This document shows, piece by piece, positions 33,247-42,189 of a stretch of DNA of 64,000 bases. The notes below the pieces were generated by a model that saw only the letters and a program-made list of their open reading frames with translations, did no database searches and had not been told where the DNA came from. Where the stretch lies: NCBI GenBank assembly GCA_021648755.1, contig JAKISG010000005.1, positions 1 through 64,000 of the forward strand, written 5' to 3'. The DNA is from Flavobacteriaceae bacterium (GTDB lineage Bacteria > Bacteroidota > Bacteroidia > Flavobacteriales > Flavobacteriaceae). The translations under genes and the position numbers were made by a program. Numbering within the stretch: the first letter of the stretch is position 1; each line of letters opens with the position of its first letter.

Positions 33247-34983
33247 ATGAAAATATTATTTACAATTAGCATTTTATTTTTAACTGTTTCAATGCACTCG
33301 CAATTAGAAACTATCATAAGTGATGGAGATTTTTCTAAGTTACAAATTGCATTAAATTCAACTAATATTAGTACTATAACAATAAAAGAAAATGATATTA
33401 CTATTACTAGCAACATAGAAGTACCATACAATAAGATATTACGTTTTTTTAATGGTACTAAATTTATTATTGGAAATAATAGTGTAAACATTTATAGTGA
33501 TATTAATGCTAATTCATTTCAAATTTTTGAAACCCCAGAAAATCATAATTTAAAAATTCACAATCAAGAAGTTTACCCTGAATGGTTTGGATTTTGTGAT
33601 TACCAAGATATAAATATTTCATCTAATAATGACGCTATAATTATCCAAAAAGCTATAAACTCTTTAAATTATGGCGGAAATATTATGTTAAAGGGAGAAA
33701 AATATCTAATTAATTCCCCTATAGAAGTTAATGTTGCAGCTATTAAAATCAAAGGAAAAGGAAATTATTTTTCTAAACTAGATTCTAATAATTTAATTGC
33801 AAATAATATAAATACGACATCTATATTTAATATAAATGTATCTGGAGTTAGAATATTAGATTTGAATTTTGTTGGTTTTAAGGTTTTTAGTAAAGGTAAG
33901 AATGCTGTAGGAAAAGCGCTGTCCTTTGTGAAGGAAAATTCAAAAGATATAGATGCTTATGTAACAAATTGTAGTTTTAAATCATTTAGAGAAAGTATTT
34001 ATGCGGAAGGCTCTAATCTAAAAATTACAGATAATTTATTTACTTGGTGTTATATTGGTGTTAACATTAAAATGTCAACATATATAGAATTTGATAGAGA
34101 TGGTGATAATAACCCTGATTCAAAAGAAAAGGATGATATTGGAACTATAACTAATAATAACCCAATAACAGAAAATAATCCAGCAGTGAGAGGGTTTATT
34201 ATTGACAGAAATAGATTTCATTCTCTTGGCTCTTATGATAAAGACCCTTCTCTTTTAGGTTCTACCTGTATTAAAATTAGAATAGACCCAGGGTTTCCAA
34301 AGCCTAGCTCTCCATTCTATAATTTTTATGGAGGAAATAGCTTTAGAGCAAGAGGACATAAAAATAAAATATCAAACAATTACGCAGATGATTGTAAAAC
34401 TTTTTTTGATGGAAGTATTGATAGAACATCTATTGAAAATAATTCAATTGTGACTTGTGGCGGAACTGCAATAAAAGCCTCAGGTGTATTTGGAGCAATA
34501 ATTAATAATTATATTGATGGCAGTTGGACTTGGAATGCTTATAAAAAAATTTATTGTAAAAGAGGCTGCTCTCCTAACGATTTAGAGGTTTTACCTAATG
34601 GCACAGGAATTGAGATTGATTATGCACATTTTACAACAATTCATAATAATCAAATTCATAATGTTAGATTTCATGGAATTCATTTAAAACATTCAAAAAA
34701 CTCATCAATACAATTAAACACTATTATGAATTTCAATAGATTAAGTGGTGATTCTCGTAATGGTACAACTCCAGATTATAGAATGTATGATGGTATTCAT
34801 ATTGATAATACAAGTAAAAATTATAATATTCAAAATATTGTATCTAACAATACTATATCAATCACAATTGCAGGTTTAGGCGCTAAATATGGCATTTATA
34901 TTGGTGATGGTGATGCTTATAATTTTGTTAATAATAATTTTATTTTACCAACTAGATTGGTTCAAAATTTAAAAATAGAATAA
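33247..34983 (+). CDS. Secreted parallel beta-helix protein within the pse operon
   Basis: I start at the ATG at 33247, which gives the signal peptide MKILFTISILFLTVSMHSQ; the longer frame starts at TTG 42 bp upstream. The mature protein (about 560 residues) opens with TIISDGDFSKLQIALNS and EVYPEWFGF, a pattern seen in beta-helix tail-spike and GH28-related or epimerase-like proteins. A ladder of short strands follows (SVNIYS, VTNCSFKSF, ITDNLFTW, IDRNRFHS, ISNNYADDC, IENNSIVTC, IHNNQIHNV, IQLNTIMNF). An acidic loop, DRDGDNNPDSKEKDD, near 290 resembles a thrombospondin type 3 calcium site. It has no T9SS domain, unlike the other beta-helix protein in the window. It is likely periplasmic, acting on the glycan made here. 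Catalytic class unresolved. Confidence 0.78.
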   Translation: MKILFTISILFLTVSMHSQLETIISDGDFSKLQIALNSTNISTITIKENDITITSNIEVPYNKILRFFNGTKFIIGNNSVNIYSDINANSFQIFETPENHNLKIHNQEVYPEWFGFCDYQDINISSNNDAIIIQKAINSLNYGGNIMLKGEKYLINSPIEVNVAAIKIKGKGNYFSKLDSNNLIANNINTTSIFNINVSGVRILDLNFVGFKVFSKGKNAVGKALSFVKENSKDIDAYVTNCSFKSFRESIYAEGSNLKITDNLFTWCYIGVNIKMSTYIEFDRDGDNNPDSKEKDDIGTITNNNPITENNPAVRGFIIDRNRFHSLGSYDKDPSLLGSTCIKIRIDPGFPKPSSPFYNFYGGNSFRARGHKNKISNNYADDCKTFFDGSIDRTSIENNSIVTCGGTAIKASGVFGAIINNYIDGSWTWNAYKKIYCKRGCSPNDLEVLPNGTGIEIDYAHFTTIHNNQIHNVRFHGIHLKHSKNSSIQLNTIMNFNRLSGDSRNGTTPDYRMYDGIHIDNTSKNYNIQNIVSNNTISITIAGLGAKYGIYIGDGDAYNFVNNNFILPTRLVQNLKIE

Positions 34984-35026
34984 TCCCATCTAAAACATTA
35001 TCGTTAATTTATAATATAAATAATAA

Positions 35027-36250
35027 TTGAAAACAGGTTTTTACAACATTTTTTTTAGAGGTATTACATTAATTTCAAAATTTATTTTCATTATATTTTT
35101 AGGTAAATACTCTGTCGATGAAACTAATCTAGGTATTTATGGCTTAATTGCTACAACTATTGCATTATTAATTTATATTATTGGGTTTGACTATTATATT
35201 TATAATACAAGAGAAATATTAAATACTGTAAATGAAAAAATAGAACGAATTAAAAACCAATTATATTTCCATTTACTTGCATACTTAATTATAATACCTA
35301 TCTCGTTTTTTTTAATTTTTAAATTAAAATTTATTAATGTAGAATATTTGTGGCTGTTATTAGTTTTAGTAATTTCAGAACATTTAGGTCAAGAATTATA
35401 TCGCCTTTTTACGACCTTAGAAAAGTCTATAATTGCTAATATGATGCTTTTTTTTAGATCTGGCTTATGGGCTTGGTGTGTTATTTTTGATTTTTTTATT
35501 CTTAAAAACCCAATAAATTTAAAAAAGTATATACTTCTTTGGACAATTTTTTCTTGGCTATCTTTTTTAGTTTTTATTTTGTTATTAAAAAAAGTTATAA
35601 AAATTTCTAAATTAACTTTTTCTAAGCCAAACTGGAGTTGGATTAAAGCTGGAGTTAAAACATCAAGTGTTTTTTTTATTGGCTCTTTATCTTTTTTAAT
35701 CATCCAATTTTCAGATCGATTTATGATAGATTATTTTTTTGATAAAAAATTAGTAGGTGTTTATACAACCTATGCACAATTTACAAATGCTATTGACATT
35801 TTTACATTTAGTGTAATTACAATGGTAGCCTATCCAAAACTCATAAAATCTTTTAAAGATACTAAAAAATATAATAAAATAAAATCACAATTATTTAAAC
35901 ATTTAATACTTTTATCAACAATCTTAATTCTTTTAGTTTGTTTAATTGCGCCCTATATTTTTAATTTTTTGGGTAAAGAATTAATTTTAAATGAAATTAA
36001 TACCTTTTACATTTTATTAGTTAGTGTGTTCGTATTAATTATTTCTAATGTTTATCATTACGATTTATACGTTAAAAAGCAAGACAATTATATTGTAAAA
36101 GCAGCTTTTATAGGTATGTTACTAAATGTAGCTTTAAATATGTTTCTAATACCAAAATTAAATATATTTGGTGCAGCAATATCAACTTTAGTTTCATATA
36201 CAACAATTTTAATATATAAGTTATATTTTAGCAAAAAATCACCTGAATGA
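35027..36250 (+). CDS. wzx: Wzx-type polysaccharide flippase
   Basis: The 407-residue protein has about 12 hydrophobic helices with basic loops, in the MATE/polysaccharide transporter style: SVDETNLGIYGLIATTIA near the N-terminus, FFIGSLSFLIIQFSDRFMID (a typical Wzx TM7 region), and NVALNMFLIPKLNIFGAAIS near the end. It would flip the undecaprenyl-linked oligosaccharide across the inner membrane. The start is TTG, with the first ATG far inside. The stop overlaps the next ATG by 4 bp. Confidence 0.85.
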   Translation: MKTGFYNIFFRGITLISKFIFIIFLGKYSVDETNLGIYGLIATTIALLIYIIGFDYYIYNTREILNTVNEKIERIKNQLYFHLLAYLIIIPISFFLIFKLKFINVEYLWLLLVLVISEHLGQELYRLFTTLEKSIIANMMLFFRSGLWAWCVIFDFFILKNPINLKKYILLWTIFSWLSFLVFILLLKKVIKISKLTFSKPNWSWIKAGVKTSSVFFIGSLSFLIIQFSDRFMIDYFFDKKLVGVYTTYAQFTNAIDIFTFSVITMVAYPKLIKSFKDTKKYNKIKSQLFKHLILLSTILILLVCLIAPYIFNFLGKELILNEINTFYILLVSVFVLIISNVYHYDLYVKKQDNYIVKAAFIGMLLNVALNMFLIPKLNIFGAAISTLVSYTTILIYKLYFSKKSPE

Positions 36251-37683
36251 TAATAATAGATTTAATAAATGATGAAGCACCTTTGTTTATTGGAGCAATT
36301 GAAAATCTAATTAATGAGGATAAACTAAAAAGTAGTTCTATTATAGGAATTGTTGAAGGAAATAGATGGGAAAAAGAAGCCAAGCGTTTAAATACCCAAA
36401 ACAGATTGGTTTTTTTTGATGAATTAGACAAAAAAAATATTGATATTAAAAGTGAATTAGAAAGAATTGCTAATGAATATGATAATACCAATATATATGC
36501 CTGTGATAGATATTTAATTAATAAAAAACGTGAATTTCAAGAAAAAATGTTAGTTTATACTTACTTATTTTTTGAAAACTTATTTTACAAAAATATAACC
36601 CATTATTTCACAACTGGTATAGCATACACCTACAATTTGGTATCTTATCAAGTTAGTAAAAAGTTCAACATAAAACACGTTTCTTTTTACGGAATACGTT
36701 TTAAAAACAAAACGGCAATTTCTTACGATATTCTTAACAACTTTAATGAAATAAATGAGGCCTACAAGAAATTTTCTTTACAAAAAGTTACCAAAGAAAT
36801 GTATGAACCAATTAATGCTTTTGTAAATAAACCCGTACAGCCATCATACATGAACAATACAATTAATGGATCTACCATTAACCTTGTTTTTATAAAAGAG
36901 TTTTTTATTCGATTTAAAAAATATTTTTTTGTAAAAAGGCATAAATATGATTTGTTTACAAATAACCCATTTAAACTTTCTGGGTTTAAACTAAAGAAGG
37001 TTTTTAATGCAAAAAAAATAAATTTATTTCACAATTTTATTTTTGATAAGGTAAACTTAACTGAAAAATATTTTCTTTTTCCATTACACATGCAACCAGA
37101 AGCTAGTACTTTAATTTTAGCTTCAAACTACGTAGAACAAAAAACGGCTATTATTAATATTAGTAAGTTAATACCTCCTAATGTAAAACTATATATTAAG
37201 GAGCATCGAAGTGCACTTGGGCAAAATAGAATTTCGTTTTATAGAGAACTTAAAAAATATCCTAATATTAAGTTAGTTTCATTTAAAGAAAATACATTTA
37301 ATTTAATAAAACATTCCTTAGGTACTATAAACTTATCAAGCACTGTAGGTTTAGAAACTTTATTTCTTAAAAAGCCATCATTAGTTTTGGGTAATGTATT
37401 TTATAATAGGTCTAATTTAACACTTAAAGTTAATGATTTTAATCAGTTAAAAAAATACATAAACGACATTGTATTTAATAAATTTAATCTAGATGAATAT
37501 TTTGAAAATTACGATGCAAGGTTAGCTTATTTTATTTATTGTTTAAATGAAAATTCCTATTCTTTTGAATTTAATGTTGCTAAATTAGATACTAAAAAAA
37601 GAGTTATGAAAAAAAACAACATAAAAGAGTTTTCAAACTGTATATACAAAATAATTTTAGATGATTATAATTCCAAACCTTAA
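36247..37683 (+). CDS. Capsule_synth-like (KpsS/KpsC-type) glycosyltransferase
   Basis: The 478-residue soluble protein has a C-terminal GT-B half similar to capsule polysaccharide proteins of the Capsule_synth family: YFLFPLHMQPEASTLIL (about 277-293), VKLYIKEHRSALGQ (with the Lys-Glu-His seen in those enzymes), and TINLSSTVGLETLFLKKPS (about 352-370), typical of nucleotide-sugar binding in KpsS/KpsC and related GTs. KpsC/S use CMP-Kdo. Since the operon makes CMP-pseudaminic acid, a Pse transferase role is reasonable but not shown. The N-terminal part (1-200) is unfamiliar. It overlaps the next gene by 23 bp. Confidence 0.72.
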   Translation: MIIIDLINDEAPLFIGAIENLINEDKLKSSSIIGIVEGNRWEKEAKRLNTQNRLVFFDELDKKNIDIKSELERIANEYDNTNIYACDRYLINKKREFQEKMLVYTYLFFENLFYKNITHYFTTGIAYTYNLVSYQVSKKFNIKHVSFYGIRFKNKTAISYDILNNFNEINEAYKKFSLQKVTKEMYEPINAFVNKPVQPSYMNNTINGSTINLVFIKEFFIRFKKYFFVKRHKYDLFTNNPFKLSGFKLKKVFNAKKINLFHNFIFDKVNLTEKYFLFPLHMQPEASTLILASNYVEQKTAIINISKLIPPNVKLYIKEHRSALGQNRISFYRELKKYPNIKLVSFKENTFNLIKHSLGTINLSSTVGLETLFLKKPSLVLGNVFYNRSNLTLKVNDFNQLKKYINDIVFNKFNLDEYFENYDARLAYFIYCLNENSYSFEFNVAKLDTKKRVMKKNNIKEFSNCIYKIILDDYNSKP

Positions 37684-38875
37684 GCAAAGAGTATTTTTCT
37701 TAGTCTTTACGGTAAATATAATTTTATATGGTTTAGTTTACTTTTACCCATTTAATGAAAATGGAGAGCCTTATATTCCTATTTACTATAAATTACTTTT
37801 AGATATATTATTTATTGTATCATTTTTGTTGTTAGGTATTAAAAATAAAATTAACCATCCTCAATTTTATTTTTTACTTTTTTTATTAAGTGCTTTTTTT
37901 ATAGGCTTATTTCATATACACCACACTTCACTAGAAAATTACTTACATTATACTATTAGAAATGTTATTTTTTATAGTTTCTTTTTTTACATCAATATTT
38001 TTTCAAAAATTGATTATAAGAAATTCCATTTATTTCATGAAAAATTATTTAAAATAATATTATTTTTCGGTATAACTTTATTTATTCTTAAAGTATTACA
38101 TATTCCTAATCCTTTTGGACTTAAAGCATGGATGTGGGAAAAAAATAGATTAATTTCAACCTTTTTAAACCCAAACTCTTTGGGTTTTTATATGGTATTC
38201 TATTTACTTTACTTTTTTTTTAAAGATAAAAAAATTACGATTTATAGTATCTTTATTATGGCAACTATTTTTTTAAGTGGTTCATTAACTGCAATAATTG
38301 GAGTTGTAATGTTTGTGTTATATGTTATACTTTACAGCTTATCAAAAAAGAAACTAAATTTTAAATATATAATAGTTTTTTTAATTCTATTTCCATTTTT
38401 AATAAATATTGCTTATCAAAGTGGTATTTTTGAATATATTTGGTTTAAGATTGATGTGTTATTTATTCATAAAACTAAAGTTCATACTTCTGTTTCAACA
38501 AGAGTTCAAAACCTTAAAGACTTATACGAATATTTTTCAATAAATAATATTCCATCTATTCTGTTGGGAGATTTTAAAACAACAGAATATCGAAGATTAG
38601 ACAGTCAGTATTTAAATATTTTTTACAATTACGGGCTGATAGGATTTTTACTATATATTATTAGTCAACTATCTTTATTTATTTACATGTTAAAAGGAAA
38701 AACATATTACACAAAAGCATTTATATTATTTAGTATATGGCTTTTAGTCATTGCATTTAATTTAACGGCCTACTTATATAGAACCAATGTCGTTGTATTT
38801 TATTTAATTATATTGCGGTTTATTATGCACTTAGAGAATAAAGTAACAGATAAACGTTTTTTATATGTTAAATAA
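37661..38875 (+). CDS. Wzy/ligase-like polytopic membrane protein (first of three)
   Basis: The 404-residue protein has about 10-11 membrane helices and a periplasmic loop of about 70 residues between about 255 and 325. WEKNRLISTFLNPNSLGFYM fits the O-antigen ligase/polymerase superfamily (the RxxGxxxNPN-type start of a helix), and SVSTRVQNLKDLYEYF followed by YGLIGFLLYIISQ fits the periplasmic loop and next helix. It likely polymerises or ligates the repeat unit. Overlaps: 23 bp before and 11 bp after. Confidence 0.75.
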   Translation: MIIIPNLKQRVFFLVFTVNIILYGLVYFYPFNENGEPYIPIYYKLLLDILFIVSFLLLGIKNKINHPQFYFLLFLLSAFFIGLFHIHHTSLENYLHYTIRNVIFYSFFFYINIFSKIDYKKFHLFHEKLFKIILFFGITLFILKVLHIPNPFGLKAWMWEKNRLISTFLNPNSLGFYMVFYLLYFFFKDKKITIYSIFIMATIFLSGSLTAIIGVVMFVLYVILYSLSKKKLNFKYIIVFLILFPFLINIAYQSGIFEYIWFKIDVLFIHKTKVHTSVSTRVQNLKDLYEYFSINNIPSILLGDFKTTEYRRLDSQYLNIFYNYGLIGFLLYIISQLSLFIYMLKGKTYYTKAFILFSIWLLVIAFNLTAYLYRTNVVVFYLIILRFIMHLENKVTDKRFLYVK

Positions 38876-40058
38876 AATATCAGACGAATTTATAATAGGC
38901 TTAGTATTTTTTACGCTACCAATATCAATTGCTGCTAATTCAATTTCAATAGTAATTTTTATTTTATTTTTTACAATAAAATACAAATCATTTTCACTAA
39001 AAAACATATTCGTATTTACATTACCAATTATTCTTTTTTTAATCCAAATTTATTCTTTTTTTATAAGCACAGACAAGCAAGAAGCATTAAATAAGTTTAT
39101 ACCTTATTTACCTTTCTTAATTTTTCCATTAGGTTTCTCTTCTATTTTAAAAAACAAAAAGCCTATACATTTAGATAAATCTCTTTTTTATTTAGTATAT
39201 GGAGTCTTTAGTATTCTAATTTATGCACTTATAAGAACGGTAATAGATATCATTTTTTATAATAAGCGGTTTGATTATGGTCGTGGAGGTGAATTAATCT
39301 TAAATTACACACCACATCATGTGTATTTAGGTGTTTTTATTTTATTTTCAATATTACTAATCAGTTACTTATTTAGTAAAAATAAACTAGGTAAAAAAAT
39401 GTTATTAATTATTCCTTTTTTATATTTAATATTGTTTTTATTACCTTCAAGAAGTATTTTGTTAATTTCATTTATTCTTTTTCCTATAATTCTCTTTACT
39501 TTTATAAGAAAACAATTATCAAAAAAACAACTAATCATAATTTTCACTTTAACTATAGCAACTATTATTAGTTGCTTTATTTTATTAGATTATACAAGGC
39601 ATAAAATTACACATGCTTATTATAATTTGATGAATCTAGAAAAAGAAAAAACATTTAACGGAGTTGATGACAGAAAAAAAATATGGAAATCTAGTTTTGA
39701 ATTAATTAAAAATAAACCTATTATAGGTTACGGAATTGGTGATGCACAAAAAGAATTAAATAAAATTTATAAAAAAAACGGATTTTATAAATCAAATATG
39801 AACGCTCATAATCAATATTTACAGTTTATTATGGATTATGGATTAGTTTTTACCTTATTGATTTTATTATTAATCATGATGCTTCTTTTAAAATTATTAA
39901 AACATAAAAATTATTTCTATTTTATTTCTATTTTTATTCTTTTATTGGTCTTTTTAACGGAATCATTACTTAATAGACAATTAGGTATTGTTTTTATTTC
40001 TCTTATTTTTGCCACATCTACATATTCTCTTAAAATAAAAAAATTTGAAACTAATTAA
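38865..40058 (+). CDS. O-antigen ligase family membrane protein (second of three)
   Basis: The 397-residue protein has about 12 helices. The diagnostic segments are GVDDRKKIWKSSFELIKNKP, IIGYGIGDAQKELN and NMNAHNQYLQFIMDYGL, which match the Wzy_C/WaaL periplasmic loop with its conserved His in AHNQYL. YTPHHVYLGVF comes earlier. This is the clearest WaaL-type ligase or O-oligosaccharyltransferase candidate in the cluster. It transfers completed glycan to lipid A core or to a protein. It overlaps its neighbours on both sides. Confidence 0.82.
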   Translation: MLNKISDEFIIGLVFFTLPISIAANSISIVIFILFFTIKYKSFSLKNIFVFTLPIILFLIQIYSFFISTDKQEALNKFIPYLPFLIFPLGFSSILKNKKPIHLDKSLFYLVYGVFSILIYALIRTVIDIIFYNKRFDYGRGGELILNYTPHHVYLGVFILFSILLISYLFSKNKLGKKMLLIIPFLYLILFLLPSRSILLISFILFPIILFTFIRKQLSKKQLIIIFTLTIATIISCFILLDYTRHKITHAYYNLMNLEKEKTFNGVDDRKKIWKSSFELIKNKPIIGYGIGDAQKELNKIYKKNGFYKSNMNAHNQYLQFIMDYGLVFTLLILLLIMMLLLKLLKHKNYFYFISIFILLLVFLTESLLNRQLGIVFISLIFATSTYSLKIKKFETN

Positions 40059-41283
40059 TCCTTTTTATTATAGTTTGATTGGTGGCATATTGGTTTGGCT
40101 ATTAATTTTATTGATAACACCAGTCAGTATTCAAATGGTATCATATCAGACTATTACATTTGTGATCTTGTCTTATTTGCTAATGATTTTAGGGTATTAT
40201 TTTACTAAATGTTCAAGTTTTTCTTTTAATAAAAAGAGGGTTCAAATTAAATTAGTTTCTCTAATAATTGTGGTTTTTATTGCCTTTATTTTTCGCTATA
40301 TTGATTTATTTATTTTTAGAGGACTAAATTTCACTAATACAATTAATCTTAATAAGTATTTAGCCAGCATTTCTAACTTTAGTTTATTTTTTACACTATC
40401 TACTGTAATTAAAGAAATGTATTTTATCCCTCTTATTATTTTTTTGGCTATAAAATCAAATAATAAATATTTACTTGTTTTCTCATTATTTTTATTTTTT
40501 TTGCCATTTCCAGAGGCTGTTTTAAGAGGTTCAAGAAGAATTGTTTTTCAACCAATTTTTTTAGCTATACTTATTTTATTTTATTTTAAAATAATTAAAT
40601 TAAATTGGAAAAATACCATATACTTAACAATTGTCACTACATTGTTGTTTAGTTTGGCAACTATTATTTTAATCAAAAGAGAAAGTGTAAAGGACAAAGA
40701 TGTATATTTACATCTAATTAAGAATGCACGTTATAATGATTTGTTAAAGCCTAAAGAAAAAATCATTAAATATATAAAAGATAATAAGAAATCTGATTTT
40801 TCTAAAAGTGTTATAATATCGTCTATGCAAATAGGTCAATATTACACACACGGAATTTTTGAATTTAATTATATATTAAAATATTATAAAAATAAAAAGT
40901 TTGAAAAACAATTAGGTAAATTTACCTTTTTTGTAATTCCAAAGTTTATAAATAAAATAGGCATTTATAACGTTAACGTAAATAACAAAATTTCTCCTAG
41001 AGAATACACGTTTATTTCCTTTTTTGGTGGTATGTATTTAGATTTTGGCTGGTTTGCACTTGTTTTTATGTTTGCTTTAGGGGCAATTCAAAAAATTATT
41101 TTTGTTCAAGTAAAATCAAATAATATATATTTTTTACCAATATTTATTTTTTTAATTTTCATCAATTTTTTTATGTTAACTTTTAATTTTTATAGAGGCA
41201 CAGGAACTTATACCTTAATGAGTTGTTTGCTATTTGCTTTAACTTTTAGTTATAAACGAAATTTATTCAGAAGTAAATTCTAA
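40045..41283 (+). CDS. Oligosaccharide repeat-unit polymerase-like membrane protein (third of three)
   Basis: The 412-residue protein begins at TTG, 14 bp inside the preceding gene. It has about 10 helices and a long central hydrophilic section (about 215-300: NARYNDLLKPKEKIIKYIKD). FFGGMYLDFGWFALVFMFAL near the end is the characteristic polymerase-type 'G-x-x-x-D-x-G' helix of OPS Wzy proteins (oligosaccharide repeat unit polymerase). LRGSRRIVFQPIF is a likely ligand-binding Arg cluster. It is probably the Wzy enzyme proper. Its last 21 bp overlap the end of the opposing rmd gene. Confidence 0.75.
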   Translation: MKLINPFYYSLIGGILVWLLILLITPVSIQMVSYQTITFVILSYLLMILGYYFTKCSSFSFNKKRVQIKLVSLIIVVFIAFIFRYIDLFIFRGLNFTNTINLNKYLASISNFSLFFTLSTVIKEMYFIPLIIFLAIKSNNKYLLVFSLFLFFLPFPEAVLRGSRRIVFQPIFLAILILFYFKIIKLNWKNTIYLTIVTTLLFSLATIILIKRESVKDKDVYLHLIKNARYNDLLKPKEKIIKYIKDNKKSDFSKSVIISSMQIGQYYTHGIFEFNYILKYYKNKKFEKQLGKFTFFVIPKFINKIGIYNVNVNNKISPREYTFISFFGGMYLDFGWFALVFMFALGAIQKIIFVQVKSNNIYFLPIFIFLIFINFFMLTFNFYRGTGTYTLMSCLLFALTFSYKRNLFRSKF

Positions 41284-42189
41284 AAAATTATACATTTCTT
41301 TTAAAGTATCACTTATATCATATTTAAAAATAGTTTTCTTTAAAGGCATTACTTTTCTTAATTTTGTTACCGAACCTTTCAATATCTTTATCTCATTTTG
41401 TCGAACAAATTTAGGGTTTACTTTAATTTGTATTTTATGATTTGAGATTAATTCCATTTTTGAAATAATTTCCTTAAGACTAATTTCTTGCCCTGAACAA
41501 ACATTAATAACATCTGATTTTAAATTAGATTTCATTAATCTATGATATGTTTTAACAACATCTCTAACATCATTAAACTCTCTAAAAACCTCTATATTTC
41601 CAAGTTCAATATTCTTTTTTTTTTCTTTAAAATGCCATACAATTTTTGGTATTAAAAAATTAGTATTTTGACCTATACCTGTATAATTAAAAGGTCTTAC
41701 AAAAAATATGTCTAATTTATTAAAATAAGTTCTTACCATATTTTCCATCACTAATTTGCTATTTCCATAATGGTTTACAGGTAAAGGGTTCATAGACTCA
41801 TCTAATACTTCTTTATTTTGATTTCCATAAACGGCGGCACTGCTTGCAATTAATATTTTTCGTGGCTTAAGGTTTAACTCCGTAATACTACTTAATAAAT
41901 TTAATGTTCCAAAAACATTAACGTTATACATATTTAATTTATTGGAATCATTTACAAAAGAAACGGCTGCTAGATGATATATAAAATCAGGTTTTACTTT
42001 ATTTAAGATATTAAATAATGTGCTTTTATCTAAAAGATCACAGACAAAATGATTTTTATCTTTACTTTTTTTGTTTACTATACCAAAAACGGCATATCCT
42101 TTTTTTAGTAAGTATTTTTCTAAATGAATACCTGTAAATCCATTAATTCCTGTAATAAAAACGCTAGTTTTAGAATGAAGTTTTTCCAT
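41263..42189 (-). CDS. rmd: GDP-4-keto-6-deoxymannose reductase (NAD-dependent epimerase family)
   Basis: The 308-residue extended SDR has GINGFTGIHLEKYLL (nucleotide-binding, 14-28), KPDFIYHLAAVSFV, and the YGNSK catalytic Tyr-Lys pair. Its neighbour gmd supplies GDP-4-keto-6-deoxy-D-mannose, so reduction to GDP-D-rhamnose is the natural reading; the sequence matches the Rmd type and lacks the GHRGMVGSA start of GDP-fucose synthase (WcaG). It overlaps gmd by 20 bp and shares its last 21 bp with the oppositely oriented polymerase gene. Confidence 0.82.
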   Translation of the reverse strand: MEKLHSKTSVFITGINGFTGIHLEKYLLKKGYAVFGIVNKKSKDKNHFVCDLLDKSTLFNILNKVKPDFIYHLAAVSFVNDSNKLNMYNVNVFGTLNLLSSITELNLKPRKILIASSAAVYGNQNKEVLDESMNPLPVNHYGNSKLVMENMVRTYFNKLDIFFVRPFNYTGIGQNTNFLIPKIVWHFKEKKKNIELGNIEVFREFNDVRDVVKTYHRLMKSNLKSDVINVCSGQEISLKEIISKMELISNHKIQIKVNPKFVRQNEIKILKGSVTKLRKVMPLKKTIFKYDISDTLKEMYNFLEFTSE

